64,000 bases of DNA from Alphaproteobacteria bacterium (GCA_020632755.1 JACKEY010000013.1:62001-126000), one strand, 5' to 3'; shown: positions 47,975 through 57,963, counted from the stretch's first letter. Notes: a model not told the origin generated them from the letters alone. Translations and numbers: made by a program.

Positions 47975-49111
47975 ATGCACATCGCCGTCATCGGCGCCGG
48001 CCCGGTCGGCATCGAAGCCGCCATCGCCGCCCAGGATCTGGGCCACACCGTCACCGTCTACGAAGCCGGGGACGTGCCCGCGGCCCACATCGATCGCTGG
48101 CGGCACGTGACCCTGTTCACGCCGTGGTCGATGAACACCAGCGCGCGCGGCCGGGCGCGGCTCGGCGACCCGGCCCTGCTGTCGTCCGATGTCTGCCCGA
48201 CCGGCGGCCAGCTGCGCGCCCACTACCTGCTGCCCCTGGCCGCGGGCCTGGACGTGAAGACCGGGCACCGGGTGCGCGAGATCGGCCGCGCCGGCCTGGG
48301 CAAGGGCCAGAAGCTCGGGTCCACGGACCGCAACCAGACGCCCTTCCGGCTGCTGCTGCAGACCGACCGCGGCGAGCTGCAGGCCCACGCCGACGCCGTC
48401 TTCGACTGCAGCGGCACCTTCTCCGACCCGGCGCCCGCCGGGGCCGGCGGCCTGTCGGTGCCGGGCGAGGCAGAGGCCGCCGCTGCGGGGCGGCTGCGCT
48501 ACGGCCCGGTGCGCGTCGTGGACCTGGAGGGCCGCCCCGTGCTGCTGATCGGCGACGGGGCCAGCGCCGTCACGGTGCTGCGCGACCTGCTGGCCCTGTC
48601 GCCGCCGGCGCGGGTCACCTGGCTGACGCCGGGCGGCGACGTGCCCGGCTTCTACAGCGGGCCCGACGACGTGCTGCCCGAGCGCAAGGCCCTGTGGGAC
48701 TTCGCGCGGCAGGCCGCGGCCAGGGTCGACCACCGCCCCGGCCTGTTCGTCGAGCGGCTGGAGACCCGCGAGGGTGGCTTGCGCGCGACCCTGTCCGACG
48801 GAAAGGCCGTGGACGCCTATGTCGCCTGCGTGTCCACGGGCTTCCGCCCCGACAACCGCATGTTGCGCGAGCTGCAGTTCCACGCCTGCTGGGGCACCGA
48901 AGGTCCCATGAAGCTCGCCGCGGCGCTCATCGCCGAGAGCGGCATGGGCGGCGGGGACTGCCTGGCGGCGGGCGGGGTCGGCGCCGACAGCCTGAAGAGC
49001 CCGGAGCCCCGCCTGTTCGTGCTGGGGGCCAAGAGCTACGGCCGCCGCAGCGACTTCCTGCTGCAGAGCGGCCTGAAGCAGGTCGACGACGCCCTCTCGC
49101 TGCTCGCCTGA
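47975..49111 (+). CDS. FAD/NAD(P)-dependent oxidoreductase
   Basis: The 378-residue protein has an N-terminal FAD motif (VIGAGPVGIEAA) and a second NAD(P) motif (LLIGDGASAVTVL), with a late FRPDNRMLREL-type region. This is a two-dinucleotide-domain flavoprotein like flavin-containing monooxygenases or pyridine nucleotide-disulphide oxidoreductases, but the CxxxxC redox motif is absent. The substrate is unknown. The ATG is preceded by GGAG. It stands alone 27 bases after the membrane protein and may be in the same transcript. Confidence 0.87.
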   Translation: MHIAVIGAGPVGIEAAIAAQDLGHTVTVYEAGDVPAAHIDRWRHVTLFTPWSMNTSARGRARLGDPALLSSDVCPTGGQLRAHYLLPLAAGLDVKTGHRVREIGRAGLGKGQKLGSTDRNQTPFRLLLQTDRGELQAHADAVFDCSGTFSDPAPAGAGGLSVPGEAEAAAAGRLRYGPVRVVDLEGRPVLLIGDGASAVTVLRDLLALSPPARVTWLTPGGDVPGFYSGPDDVLPERKALWDFARQAAARVDHRPGLFVERLETREGGLRATLSDGKAVDAYVACVSTGFRPDNRMLRELQFHACWGTEGPMKLAAALIAESGMGGGDCLAAGGVGADSLKSPEPRLFVLGAKSYGRRSDFLLQSGLKQVDDALSLLA

Positions 49112-49133
49112 CGCGCGGATACGAGCCCCGGCC

Positions 49134-51257
49134 ATGTCCCTGCTCCTGAGCGTCGCGCTGGCCGTGTTCCCGGCCACCGCCGCCTCCTCTGTCGACGAGC
49201 TGCTCCCTCCGCGCTCGCCGCTGGTGCAGGGGACGGTCGCGTCCGCCCCGCGCCGGTCCGGGCTGACCTCGGACTGCCGGGACCAGTGGGACGACTTCTC
49301 GCTCGTCTTCGGCCTGGCCGGGGGTCCCTGGTCCGGGGTCGAGTGGTACGGCGAACACCAGCAGCTCGATCTCGTGCTGCTGCACCTCGCCGTCCCCCCG
49401 CCCGGCGGCGATCCGGTGGCCCAGGCCCGCGCGCTGGGCCTGGAGACGACGGACGAGGACCGCCTGCAGGTCGAGCGCTTCCACCAGCTGCCCTGCGCCG
49501 GCCAGCGCGGCGTGCAGTGGATGCAGCGGACCGACCGCGAGGGCCTGTTCCTGCTGCTGGACGAGGGCCGGGTCAGCGGCCTCGCGGTGATGCGCAAGCC
49601 GGAGCGCCTGGACGGCGGGGCCCGGGTCGCGGTGGGGACGGCCGCCGTCCGCCACGAGGCAGCGGTGTGGGCGCTGACGAAGGAGGCGGGGGCCGAGGGC
49701 GGGCCCGCCGTGCTGGCCATGGCGGCGGCGTCCATGCGGGTGGAGGAGCTCCCGGGGGCCGAGGCGCGGATCGCGGAGCTCGCCGCGGAGCTTGCCGCGG
49801 AGCTGCACGCAGATCCGGTCGCCGTCGCGGCGCCGGCCCCGGCGGCAGGACCCACCGTCGCGCCGGTCCCGGCGGCCCTGGCGGCCCTGGACGAGGCGCT
49901 CCGGGGCGACGACCCGGTCGCCTGGCTGGCCGCCCGTCAGGCGCTGGCCCGGGCCGTCGAAGCCGCGCCGGCCGCTGCCCCGCGCGACGCCCTGGTGGAC
50001 GTCGATGCGCGCCTGGTGGCGCGGCTGCAGGCGCGCGGCCAGGACGACGACGCCGTCGGCCTGTGGTGCGCGGCGGCGGCGCTCCGCATCGTGCCGTCGG
50101 ACGGCGGGGCGGCGGCGCTCCGGGACCGGGTGACCCGGCGCTATGCGACCTGGACCCCGCCGGTGCGGGCCGAGGGCCGGCTCGACGACGCGGTGGCCGC
50201 GGCCTGGCGCGAGCAGGTGGCGCTGGTGCGGGCTTCCGCGGGCCTGGAGGGCGCCGGCGGGGCCCGGGAGCTCACGGGGGTCGAGCCGCTCTCCCTGGTG
50301 CTGGCCGACGTGACCGTGGACATCTCTCGCCGCACCCGCACCGAGACCGCGCGCCGGGGCGTGGACGAGGGCGGCTGGGTCGACAACAGCGCCCGCGTGG
50401 CCGAGTGGCAGCGCAAGCTCGACGCCTACGACGCCGAGATCGCCGAGTTCGAGCGCGCCCACCCCGTCGGCGCCTACGAAGCCGCCTACGGCCGCTACGT
50501 GCAGCTCAAGACCTTCCGCCAGGAACACCTGGAGCGGCGTCCGGACGACCGGACCTACATCGCCGAGCACCGCGAGATCACCTGGCCGATGCAGTGCACC
50601 ACCCTGTCCGGGCGGGCCCGCGGCCGGCTGCAGCTGGTCGGCCCGGATCGCGGCGTGGCCGTGCAGGCCGACGTGCCCGAGCGCAGTGGCTGCCAGCACG
50701 ACCCGGTGCCCGCGCTGGGGCTGGAGGCCGCGGACACCCGGCCCCAGGAGCGCTGGCTGGTCGAGGGTGACGGCCCCGAGGCGCTGGTGGCCGCAGCCCC
50801 CGGGCCGGCGCAGAGCCTGCTGCGCGCGTGGTGGGCCGAGCGGCAGCTGGCCGATGCCACCGATCCCGTCGAGCGGGCGCTGCGGCAGGCCTGGCTGCAG
50901 GGCGAGGGGCAGCCGCCGCTGGTGCTTCCGGAGGGCCCGCTGGTCGGCACGGCGGTCGGTCCGGGCGCTGCGGCAGCCCCCGCCATGGCGGATGCGCCGC
51001 CGCCCGCCGCGGGCAGCTGGCAGGACCTGCTGCTGCAGGCGGACGCGTGGTGCGACGCCTACGACCCCGGCTGTCCCCACCTGCGCAAGGTCTGCGAGCT
51101 GCAGCTCCTCGATGGCCTGCCCGCCCTGGCCGACCTCTGCCCTGCGCGGCTGGCCGTGCCGGACGATCGGTACCTGCCCATGGCGCAACCGTCCGCGCTG
51201 TGGGCCGCCTGCATGGCCCGGGACGGCCAGGACGACGCCGCCCTGCGCTGCTGGTAG
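49134..51257 (+). CDS. Large secreted protein of unknown function
   Basis: The 707-residue protein has a signal peptide (MSLLLSVALAVFPATAASS). The mature N terminus (DDFSLVFGLAGGPWSG) is followed by Ala-rich helical regions, a possible coiled coil near 410-470 (VAEWQRKLDAYDAEIAEFER) and a late domain with several Cys. I do not recognise a family. It ends convergently with the multihaem gene, nine bases apart. Confidence 0.72.
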   Translation: MSLLLSVALAVFPATAASSVDELLPPRSPLVQGTVASAPRRSGLTSDCRDQWDDFSLVFGLAGGPWSGVEWYGEHQQLDLVLLHLAVPPPGGDPVAQARALGLETTDEDRLQVERFHQLPCAGQRGVQWMQRTDREGLFLLLDEGRVSGLAVMRKPERLDGGARVAVGTAAVRHEAAVWALTKEAGAEGGPAVLAMAAASMRVEELPGAEARIAELAAELAAELHADPVAVAAPAPAAGPTVAPVPAALAALDEALRGDDPVAWLAARQALARAVEAAPAAAPRDALVDVDARLVARLQARGQDDDAVGLWCAAAALRIVPSDGGAAALRDRVTRRYATWTPPVRAEGRLDDAVAAAWREQVALVRASAGLEGAGGARELTGVEPLSLVLADVTVDISRRTRTETARRGVDEGGWVDNSARVAEWQRKLDAYDAEIAEFERAHPVGAYEAAYGRYVQLKTFRQEHLERRPDDRTYIAEHREITWPMQCTTLSGRARGRLQLVGPDRGVAVQADVPERSGCQHDPVPALGLEAADTRPQERWLVEGDGPEALVAAAPGPAQSLLRAWWAERQLADATDPVERALRQAWLQGEGQPPLVLPEGPLVGTAVGPGAAAAPAMADAPPPAAGSWQDLLLQADAWCDAYDPGCPHLRKVCELQLLDGLPALADLCPARLAVPDDRYLPMAQPSALWAACMARDGQDDAALRCW

Positions 51258-51266
51258 GCGGCGCGC

Positions 51267-53063
51267 TCAGCGGCCCTCGCGCCGCTCCACGATCTGCAGC
51301 GCCTGCTGGATCTCGGGGTCGTCCGGGGCGAGCGCCGCCGCGGCCCGGACGTCGGCCGCCGCCTGGTCGCTGCGGCCCAGCCGCACGCGGCACAGCGCCA
51401 GGGCGTAGCGCAGCCGGCCGTGCGCGGGGTTCCGGGCGACCGCGTCGACCAGCAGCGCCTCGGCCTCGGTGTCGCGGCCCTGCTGGCGGTACAGATCCGC
51501 CAGCCCGCCCGCGGCGGTCGGCAGGGCGGGATCGCGGGCCAGGGCGGCCAGGTAGTCGGCCTCGGCCCCCGGCAGGTCATGGGCCCGCATCCGCACCTCG
51601 GCCCGCTGGACCCGGGTGCCGGCTTGATCCCAGCCAGCACGGAAGAAGGCCTTCAGCTCGTCCTCGGCGAGGGCGCGGGCGACGGCGGACGCGCCGAGCT
51701 CGGCGTCGTCGGCATCGACCAGCAGCATGGCGGCCTGGATGCGCACGACCCGGGCGGGGTCGGCCAGCAGCGGGGCGGCATGGGTGATGCGCACCTCCTT
51801 GGGGGCGCCGTCCAGCAGGGCCAGGGCTTCTGCCCGCAGCGGCGCGGCCTCGTCCCGCAGCAGGGCGGCGACGGCCGGCAGGCGCGCCGGTCCCATGTCC
51901 GGGGCGCACTTCGCCAGGGCCGCCTGGCGCAGCCCCGGGGGCTGGGCGCTGTCGACCGCCAGCGCCAGCCGCGCGTCGATGTCGCCGTGGACCAGGGTGT
52001 CGACGGCGGGGGAGGGGACCAGGAAGCGGTGGTCCGGTCGGGCGTCGATGGCCATGAAGGTCGTCGCGGGCATGTGGCAGGAGACGCAGTCGCCGCCGGC
52101 GTCCGAGGCTGCGTGGCTGCCGGGGGAGGGGCTCGGGTGGCAGTCCCGGCAGAGCGCCTCGGCGGGCTTGCGCAGCGCGGCCCCGTGCCCGTCGTGGCAG
52201 TGGGTGCAGGTCACGCCCGCCCGGGCCTTGGCGCTCTGCTGAAAGCTGTTCCAGGTGAACGCCTCCTGCTGCTGGCTGCCGTCGGGGGCGAAGGCGGGGG
52301 GCACGGCGGCCGCCAGGCGCCAGCCGTCGTCCAGGTCCTGCTGGGGCGACACATTGGCGGAAAGCGGCGTGGCCAGGGCGTGGCAGGGCGCGCAGGTGCG
52401 CGCGGTCACGGGCGCCAGGGCCGCCTGCGTGGCGACGTGGGCGCTGCCGGGTCCGTGGCAGGCCTCGCAGCCGACGCCGTCTTCGGCCCAGGACAGGTCC
52501 CAGCGGTCGGCGTCGACGTCGTAGGCACGCGCCAGGCCGGTGACATGGCAGGCGGCGCACTGGTGGGTCCAGCTCTGTTCGGGGTGGGCCCAGTGGCTCG
52601 CGTCGGCCGGGTCGTCGCTGCTGGCGCCCTCCGAGGGGTCGAACCAGCGCTGGCCGCCGGCCGCGACAGGCCGCGTGTCCCAGGCCAGGGGCAGCACCTG
52701 CAGCCGCCCGCCCTCGCCCTCGACCAGCAGCTGCTGCAGCGGGTCGTGGCCCAGGGTGCCGACGACGGGATGCGCCGCGACCAGCGCGGCGACCGCCGGA
52801 TCCGACAGGTCCCCGCGCACATCGCCGGGGCCGCCCTGGGCGTGGGCGTGGTCGGACCCGGCCCAGGCGGCGTGCTGCTCGGCGTGGCAGTCGCGACAGG
52901 CGGCGGATCCGACGAAGGTCGCCTCCTCGACGGGCGCCGCCACGGCAGCGGCCTCCTCCGCAGCCGCCTCCTCCGCAGCCGCCTCCTCCGCAGCGGCCTC
53001 CTCCTCCGCCCCGGGATCGTCCGGAGCGGGCGGGGAGGCGCAGGCCAGCAGCAGGAGGAGCAC
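51267..53063 (-). CDS. Seven-haem cytochrome c lipoprotein with HEAT and TPR repeats
   Basis: The 598-residue protein has a lipoprotein signal (LLLLLACAS) from a GTG start, then a low-complexity AEEAA linker. Seven CxxCH haem-binding motifs follow: CRDCH, CAACH, CEACH, CAPCH, CTHCH, CRDCH and CVSCH, within the first 340 residues. The rest has HEAT-like repeats (LPAVAALLRDEAAPLRAEAL) and TPR-like units to the end. It is probably a periplasmic or outer-membrane electron carrier, resembling cytochrome c554-type multihaem proteins, with a scaffold tail. It needs c-type cytochrome maturation genes, which are not here. Confidence 0.93.
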   Translation of the reverse strand: MLLLLLACASPPAPDDPGAEEEAAAEEAAAEEAAAEEAAAVAAPVEEATFVGSAACRDCHAEQHAAWAGSDHAHAQGGPGDVRGDLSDPAVAALVAAHPVVGTLGHDPLQQLLVEGEGGRLQVLPLAWDTRPVAAGGQRWFDPSEGASSDDPADASHWAHPEQSWTHQCAACHVTGLARAYDVDADRWDLSWAEDGVGCEACHGPGSAHVATQAALAPVTARTCAPCHALATPLSANVSPQQDLDDGWRLAAAVPPAFAPDGSQQQEAFTWNSFQQSAKARAGVTCTHCHDGHGAALRKPAEALCRDCHPSPSPGSHAASDAGGDCVSCHMPATTFMAIDARPDHRFLVPSPAVDTLVHGDIDARLALAVDSAQPPGLRQAALAKCAPDMGPARLPAVAALLRDEAAPLRAEALALLDGAPKEVRITHAAPLLADPARVVRIQAAMLLVDADDAELGASAVARALAEDELKAFFRAGWDQAGTRVQRAEVRMRAHDLPGAEADYLAALARDPALPTAAGGLADLYRQQGRDTEAEALLVDAVARNPAHGRLRYALALCRVRLGRSDQAAADVRAAAALAPDDPEIQQALQIVERREGR

Positions 53064-53088
53064 GCCCGCAGGCTACCTCCTCCGCCCG

Positions 53089-55374
53089 CTACAGCGGCGA
53101 GTCGAGCAGGGTCAGCCAGCGCACCGTCGCGATGAACAACAGGAAGCCGGCGCCGCAGCCGCCCATGACCAGCACGACCTTCGCCAGCGGGTTGCGGGCG
53201 GTCCAGGCGAAGTCGTCGGGCTCGCCGTCCTTGCGGCGCGCCCACCAGGCCTTGAGCGCGGGGGCGAAGCGCGCGGGCCGCGGCACCCAGCCCTTGCGCC
53301 ACAGCAGCGCGGCGCCGCCGACGATGCCGACCAGCCACAGGATCCCGCGGGCCGGGGTCTCGAGCCAGCCCTGCCAGTACCAGGTGCTGGCGGTGACGGA
53401 TCGGTCCGCGGCGACCCAATAGCGGGCGGTCGCCATGCTGCGGCCGGTCTTGGGGAGCTCGATGCGCACGGGCATCGCGCCGGTCTCGGAGCTGCCGGAG
53501 CTGCCGGCGCCGGCCAGCTCACCGACGGTGAAGCCGTCGCCGTTGCCGTCGAAGGTCCCGAGCCCGGCGGCCGGCGGCTGGTACCACTCGCCCGAGCGGT
53601 AGACCGTCTGGGCATCGACCTCGCCCTTCAGCGCCGTGTAGTGGTGCTTCGCGGGGGCCCAGACGGTCCACCGCAGGCTGGACACGGGCAGCTCGAAGGC
53701 CGGTAGCTCCAGCGCCTTGCGGCCGAACAGGCCCATGGCGTCGCCGTCCTGCTCCAGCACCAGCTGCAGGGTGAAGGGCTCGAGCCCGCCGGCGCCTTCG
53801 CGGCTGCGCTCCAGGGGGAAGCGCAGGGTGCCGTCGTCGCTGCGGCCGGGCTTGACCGGCTCGCCGGACAGCAGGGCGCTGCGGACCTCGACGCCGTCGG
53901 GCAGCCGGATGGCCAGGCTGTGGCGCAGGCGGTTGCGCAGGGTCACCCGCACGTCGGTCAGCAGGCGGCCTTCTTCGGACAGCACGGTGTCGGCGATGAC
54001 CCGGTCGATGCTGGCGCTGGCCGGCTCGACGTCGGGCAGGCGGGTGGCCTGCAGCCGCACGCTGGCGTCGGGGCTGTGGACCCGCCAGGCCCGCAGCACC
54101 GGGGACACCGCCGACTGCACCACCTCGAAGGGCAGCTGGCGCACGTCGACGGCGGCGGCCTGGTCGCGGCCTTCTTCTTCGAGCTGCAGGGTGCCGGGGA
54201 CCTCGACCCCCAGCCAGCCGTACTGGCGCTCGGCGCCGATGGCCTGGGGCAGGGCCACGTCGAAGCTGTCGCCGCTGTCGGCGGCGTCGCGCCGCAGCCG
54301 CAGGCTGATCTCGTAGCGGCTGCGGATCGGGAAGGCGGTCTCGCCGCGCAGCAGTGCGCCTTCGTCGCCCTGGTCGTCCAGGACGTAGCGGAAGGCGCCC
54401 TCGCCGTCGGCGTCCACCACGGTCCAGCCCGCCGGGATGCGCAGGTCGAAGGTGCGCTGGCCGGCGTACAGGATGTTGTAGCGGACCACGGCGAACAGCT
54501 CGTGGCTCTCTTCTTCGACGCTCAGCAGGCCCAGGGTCTCGGCGTAGACGCGGGCCTCGCGGCCGCTGTCCTCGCCCAGGTCCTTGAAGCCGACCAGGTG
54601 GATGCGGCTGGTGGGGGCCAGCACGGCGTCCAGCCGGGTGTGGCCGGCCCGGCTGGCGACGCTGGACTGCACGGTGCCGCGCAGCCGGGGCTCGAGGCCT
54701 TCGGCCGCGAAGTCGCACTGCACCTTGGTGACCGGGGTGCGGGCGACCTGCAGCTCGTACTCCAGGCTGCCGCGGCGGCCGCTGCCGGGCACCAGCAGGT
54801 CGAGCTCCAGGCGGCGCTCGCCGACGCCGTCGGTGACCCACACGTGGTAGCCGTCGCGGCTGGAGAGGGGCAGCGGCTTGCCGTCGGCGGTGGCGTCCAC
54901 GACCACGACGCGCTCGCCGACCAGGGGCACGGTCTTCCAGGCGTCTTCGCCGGACAGGGTCACGTCCAGGGTCAGGTGCAGCCGCAGGGCGCTGCCGTCG
55001 GGCAGGGCCTCGCCGCGGTAGCTGCTGGCGCCGAGCACCACCAGCGGGCCGGCGGAGCCGTCGCGGGACATGGCGGTCAGCGCGTCCTGGGCGGCTTCCC
55101 AGCGGTCCAGGGGGACCTCGGCGCGCGGGGCGCCCGCGCCGGCGGGCGGGATCTCGATGGTCATCGACTCCGAGACCGCGTCGGCAGCGGGCATGAGGCG
55201 CGGCGCGGCCTGGATCGGCTCGGCGTAGTTGTCCCGCATGATGTTGTCGAAGCTCTCGGCGGCGCGCTGCTCGCGCTCGAGGTGCCAGGCGGCTTCTTCG
55301 GCGGCGTCGAGGATGTCGGAGCCGGCGAGGGTGGGGGAGGAGGAGGCGAGGGCGAGGACGAGGGGGAGCAGCAT
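53089..55374 (-). CDS. Large envelope protein with C-terminal membrane helices (paralogue of next gene)
   Basis: The 761-residue protein has an N-terminal signal or signal anchor (MLLPLVLALASSSPTLAGS), a long beta-rich region and two late hydrophobic helices (ILWLVGIVGGAALLW, VVLVMGGCGAGFLLFIATV). Around residues 475-525 and 533-580 it matches the neighbouring 827-residue protein: LRNRLRHSLAIRLPDGV, GEPVKPG, FPLERSRE, then FTLQLVLEQDGDAMGLFGRK. The two stop/start codons overlap by one base (TGATG), so they are coupled. There is no recognised domain name. A membrane-bound periplasmic assembly with its paralogue is likely but inferred. Confidence 0.78.
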   Translation of the reverse strand: MLLPLVLALASSSPTLAGSDILDAAEEAAWHLEREQRAAESFDNIMRDNYAEPIQAAPRLMPAADAVSESMTIEIPPAGAGAPRAEVPLDRWEAAQDALTAMSRDGSAGPLVVLGASSYRGEALPDGSALRLHLTLDVTLSGEDAWKTVPLVGERVVVVDATADGKPLPLSSRDGYHVWVTDGVGERRLELDLLVPGSGRRGSLEYELQVARTPVTKVQCDFAAEGLEPRLRGTVQSSVASRAGHTRLDAVLAPTSRIHLVGFKDLGEDSGREARVYAETLGLLSVEEESHELFAVVRYNILYAGQRTFDLRIPAGWTVVDADGEGAFRYVLDDQGDEGALLRGETAFPIRSRYEISLRLRRDAADSGDSFDVALPQAIGAERQYGWLGVEVPGTLQLEEEGRDQAAAVDVRQLPFEVVQSAVSPVLRAWRVHSPDASVRLQATRLPDVEPASASIDRVIADTVLSEEGRLLTDVRVTLRNRLRHSLAIRLPDGVEVRSALLSGEPVKPGRSDDGTLRFPLERSREGAGGLEPFTLQLVLEQDGDAMGLFGRKALELPAFELPVSSLRWTVWAPAKHHYTALKGEVDAQTVYRSGEWYQPPAAGLGTFDGNGDGFTVGELAGAGSSGSSETGAMPVRIELPKTGRSMATARYWVAADRSVTASTWYWQGWLETPARGILWLVGIVGGAALLWRKGWVPRPARFAPALKAWWARRKDGEPDDFAWTARNPLAKVVLVMGGCGAGFLLFIATVRWLTLLDSPL

Positions 55375-57857
55375 CAGGCCCTCCGCAGGGCGAGCAGGTT
55401 CAGGCCGAGCAGCGCCACGAAGGCGGCGGACGACAGCAGCATCGGGAAGGCGCCGAGCCACAACAGGCCCCAGGCCAGCGTGATCGTGGCGGCCAGGTTG
55501 CGCCAGGACAGCAGGTCCAGCGAGGCGCGGGGCGAGGCGAAGCGGGCCGAGACCCGGGCCCGGAAGGCCGGACCGGCGACCCGGACCAGGGACCACAGCA
55601 GGGCCAGGTCGGCGCCCCACAGCACCCGGCGATGCACGCCGAGCACGTGGTGGCCGACGAACAGCAGGGCGAGCATGCCGGCGAACAGGGCGACCCCGCC
55701 GGTGGCGTCACGGCGGCGCAGGGCCAGCCCGACCAGCCCGAAGCTGGCCAGCAGGGCGCCCCAGCGCAGCGGCGGCAGCGCATCGCGGTCGATGAAGGTC
55801 ACCTGGACCCGGGGGGTCTCGCGGCCCAGCAGGATGCGGCGGAACCGGTGGCGATCCCCGGTGAAGGGGAAGTCGCTCATGACCTCCTGGCCGCCCTTGA
55901 GCCGGTTCTGCTCCTGGCGGTAGATGGCCTTGCGCTGGCTGAGGATGCTGGTGTAGCCGCCGTACTCGCTGTCGTAGCCGCCGGCCCAGGCCGAGTGGGA
56001 CCACATCGCCCGCTGCAGGTACTGCTTCGCGCGGCGGAAGGGGTCGTACTTGATGGCGCTGACCTGCGAGAGGTTGGCCGAGAAGTGCACGGGGGCGACG
56101 GCCTCGGGCGTGTAGACGTGCCAGGTCGCGGCGACGGCGTCGACGTCCAGGGCCGGCAGGGTCACGGTGCGGCGCCCGGCCAGGCCCAGCGGCTCGCCGG
56201 GGGTGCGCCAGGCCAGCTCGATGACGAAGGTGGACTCGCGCACGGTGGCGCTCTGGGTGGGGATGCGCAGCACCATGCCGGGCTCGAGATCCCAGGCGCT
56301 GCCCAGACGATCGCTGTTGGCGGACAGGATCTCGGGCCAGCGGCTGGCGTCGCCCAGCACCATGGCCGCGATGCCGCCCAGGGTCTGCCCGGACTGCACG
56401 GTGACGGTGGTGGCGGCGGCGCCGACCCGCTCGCTCTGGCGCAGGGGCAGCAGCAGGTCGCCCTGCGGGGACAGGCCGGGGCGGATGGGCTCGCCGTCGA
56501 CGAAGGCGTGGGTGAGCACGGCCCCGGGCGGCAGGGTGGCCTTGAGGTACTGGCGGGTGTTGTTCCGCAGCCGCATGCGCAGCTTGGTGATCTCGGCGCC
56601 GTCCTGCAGCAGGACGGTGCTGGCCTCGATGTCGTCGACGATGGTGCTGGTCAGCTCGAGCTCGCCGTGGCGGGCCAGGGCCAGGGTGACCGACGGCGCT
56701 TCCTGGAAGGCCATGCCCAGCAGCAGCGGGCTGTCGGTGAGCTCGGTGAGCTGCGGGGGAAGGTCGCGCAGGGTCAGCTCGGTGGCGTGCTCCATCGACG
56801 CGATGGTGGCGTCCAGGCCGGCGGGGCCCTGCACGCCCAGCGAGCCGTCGACCAGGGTGGCGTCGGCGGGCCGGGGCACGGCCAGGGCGACGGCCTGGGG
56901 GGCGCCGGTCTCGTCGACCTCGACCGGCAGCTGGAAGTGGACCTGCACCTTGGCGGAGTCCGACACCAGGTAGCGGAGCAGCACGCCCAGGCGGGCTTCC
57001 TGGCCGGGCTCGGGGGGCGCTTCCGTGCGCCACTGCAGCACGGCGTCGCCGGTGACGTCGACCACCTCGACCTCTGGGGGGACGATCAGGTCGAGCCGGT
57101 CGACCTCGCCCTCGAGCACGGACAGATCGACGACCGCGACACCGCGCACCAGCGCTTCGTGCAGGGTGAACAGGGCGTCGACCCGGGCTTCGGTCCGGGC
57201 GGGGCCGAGCGCTGCGTCATGCGCCAGTCGACGGGTCCAGGACAGCTCCAGGTCGCCGCGGGCGTCCAGGTGGCCGGCCAGGCGGGTGCCGCCGGCGATG
57301 GGCCGGGCATCGGTGAGCACGCCGGCCGTCAGCGTGGCGTCGATGTCCGGCTCGGGCACGTCGACGCTGACCCGGGTCGGGCCCGAAGGCGGCAGGTCCA
57401 GGTGCAGGCGCCGGGCGAAGCGATCGTCTTCACGGCCCTGCAGGAAGTCGACGCGCAGCGTGTGCTGGCCGGCGCCTTCGACGCCGACCGTGTACAGCGC
57501 GCCTTCCTGCAGCAGCGAGGTCGGCCGGCCGTCCAGCAGCACGCCGCCGATGGTGGCGTCGGCGTCGATGACCGGGACGCGCACCGGGCCGTCGGTCAGC
57601 ACCTGGACGCGGGCGGTCAGGGTGCCCGAGAACACGCCCTTGCGGAAGGCGCCGTCGACCTCGCGATCGACGTGCAGCACCGTCGCGGGGGGCAGGGCAG
57701 GGATGTCGGCGGCGGCGAGCCCTGCCCGCAGGGCGGCCCACTCGGACAAGGGGATCGTGACGGTGCCGACGGCGTCTCCGCCGGGAACGGCGGCAGCGGG
57801 TCGGGCACACAGCAACAGCATCGACGCCGCGAGGGCGCCGGAGAGCGTTCGGTGCAT
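55374..57857 (-). CDS. Large envelope protein with internal LysM domain
   Basis: The 827-residue protein starts at the ATG 57855-57857 with GGAAGA before it and has a signal peptide ending at PAAA. It carries a LysM peptidoglycan-binding domain at about 487-533 (VTVQSGQTLGGIAAMVLGDA to GMVLRIP). It is flanked by halves of a module shared with the 761-residue neighbour: before it LRNNTRQYLKATLPPGA, GEPIRPG and LPLRQSE; after it FVIELAWRTPGEPLGLAGRR. C-terminal hydrophobic helices (four or more, from WGALLASFGLVGLAL to LLSSAAFVALLGLNLLAL) anchor it. The LysM domain should hold the protein to the cell wall. The stop shares a base with the next gene's start. Confidence 0.82.
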   Translation of the reverse strand: MHRTLSGALAASMLLLCARPAAAVPGGDAVGTVTIPLSEWAALRAGLAAADIPALPPATVLHVDREVDGAFRKGVFSGTLTARVQVLTDGPVRVPVIDADATIGGVLLDGRPTSLLQEGALYTVGVEGAGQHTLRVDFLQGREDDRFARRLHLDLPPSGPTRVSVDVPEPDIDATLTAGVLTDARPIAGGTRLAGHLDARGDLELSWTRRLAHDAALGPARTEARVDALFTLHEALVRGVAVVDLSVLEGEVDRLDLIVPPEVEVVDVTGDAVLQWRTEAPPEPGQEARLGVLLRYLVSDSAKVQVHFQLPVEVDETGAPQAVALAVPRPADATLVDGSLGVQGPAGLDATIASMEHATELTLRDLPPQLTELTDSPLLLGMAFQEAPSVTLALARHGELELTSTIVDDIEASTVLLQDGAEITKLRMRLRNNTRQYLKATLPPGAVLTHAFVDGEPIRPGLSPQGDLLLPLRQSERVGAAATTVTVQSGQTLGGIAAMVLGDASRWPEILSANSDRLGSAWDLEPGMVLRIPTQSATVRESTFVIELAWRTPGEPLGLAGRRTVTLPALDVDAVAATWHVYTPEAVAPVHFSANLSQVSAIKYDPFRRAKQYLQRAMWSHSAWAGGYDSEYGGYTSILSQRKAIYRQEQNRLKGGQEVMSDFPFTGDRHRFRRILLGRETPRVQVTFIDRDALPPLRWGALLASFGLVGLALRRRDATGGVALFAGMLALLFVGHHVLGVHRRVLWGADLALLWSLVRVAGPAFRARVSARFASPRASLDLLSWRNLAATITLAWGLLWLGAFPMLLSSAAFVALLGLNLLALRRA

Positions 57858-57881
57858 GGGGTCTTCCGGTCGGGGGTCACC

Positions 57882-57935
57882 GGGTGCATGGCACCCTGGC
57901 TGCCGCCCCTCGACCATGGAAGAACCCGGGGGTTC
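57882..57935. other. Two small hairpins in the leader of the LysM gene
   Basis: GGGTGC and GCACCC (loop ATG) at 57882-57896, and GAACCC and GGGTTC (loop GG) at 57922-57935, lie within the 132-base gap upstream of the 827-residue gene. Both are perfect 6-base-pair stems. They may shape the leader; no binding protein is suggested by sequence. Confidence 0.35.
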
Positions 57936-57963
57936 CCGTGGGTTGTGGAGGTTTCGTGCAGAC

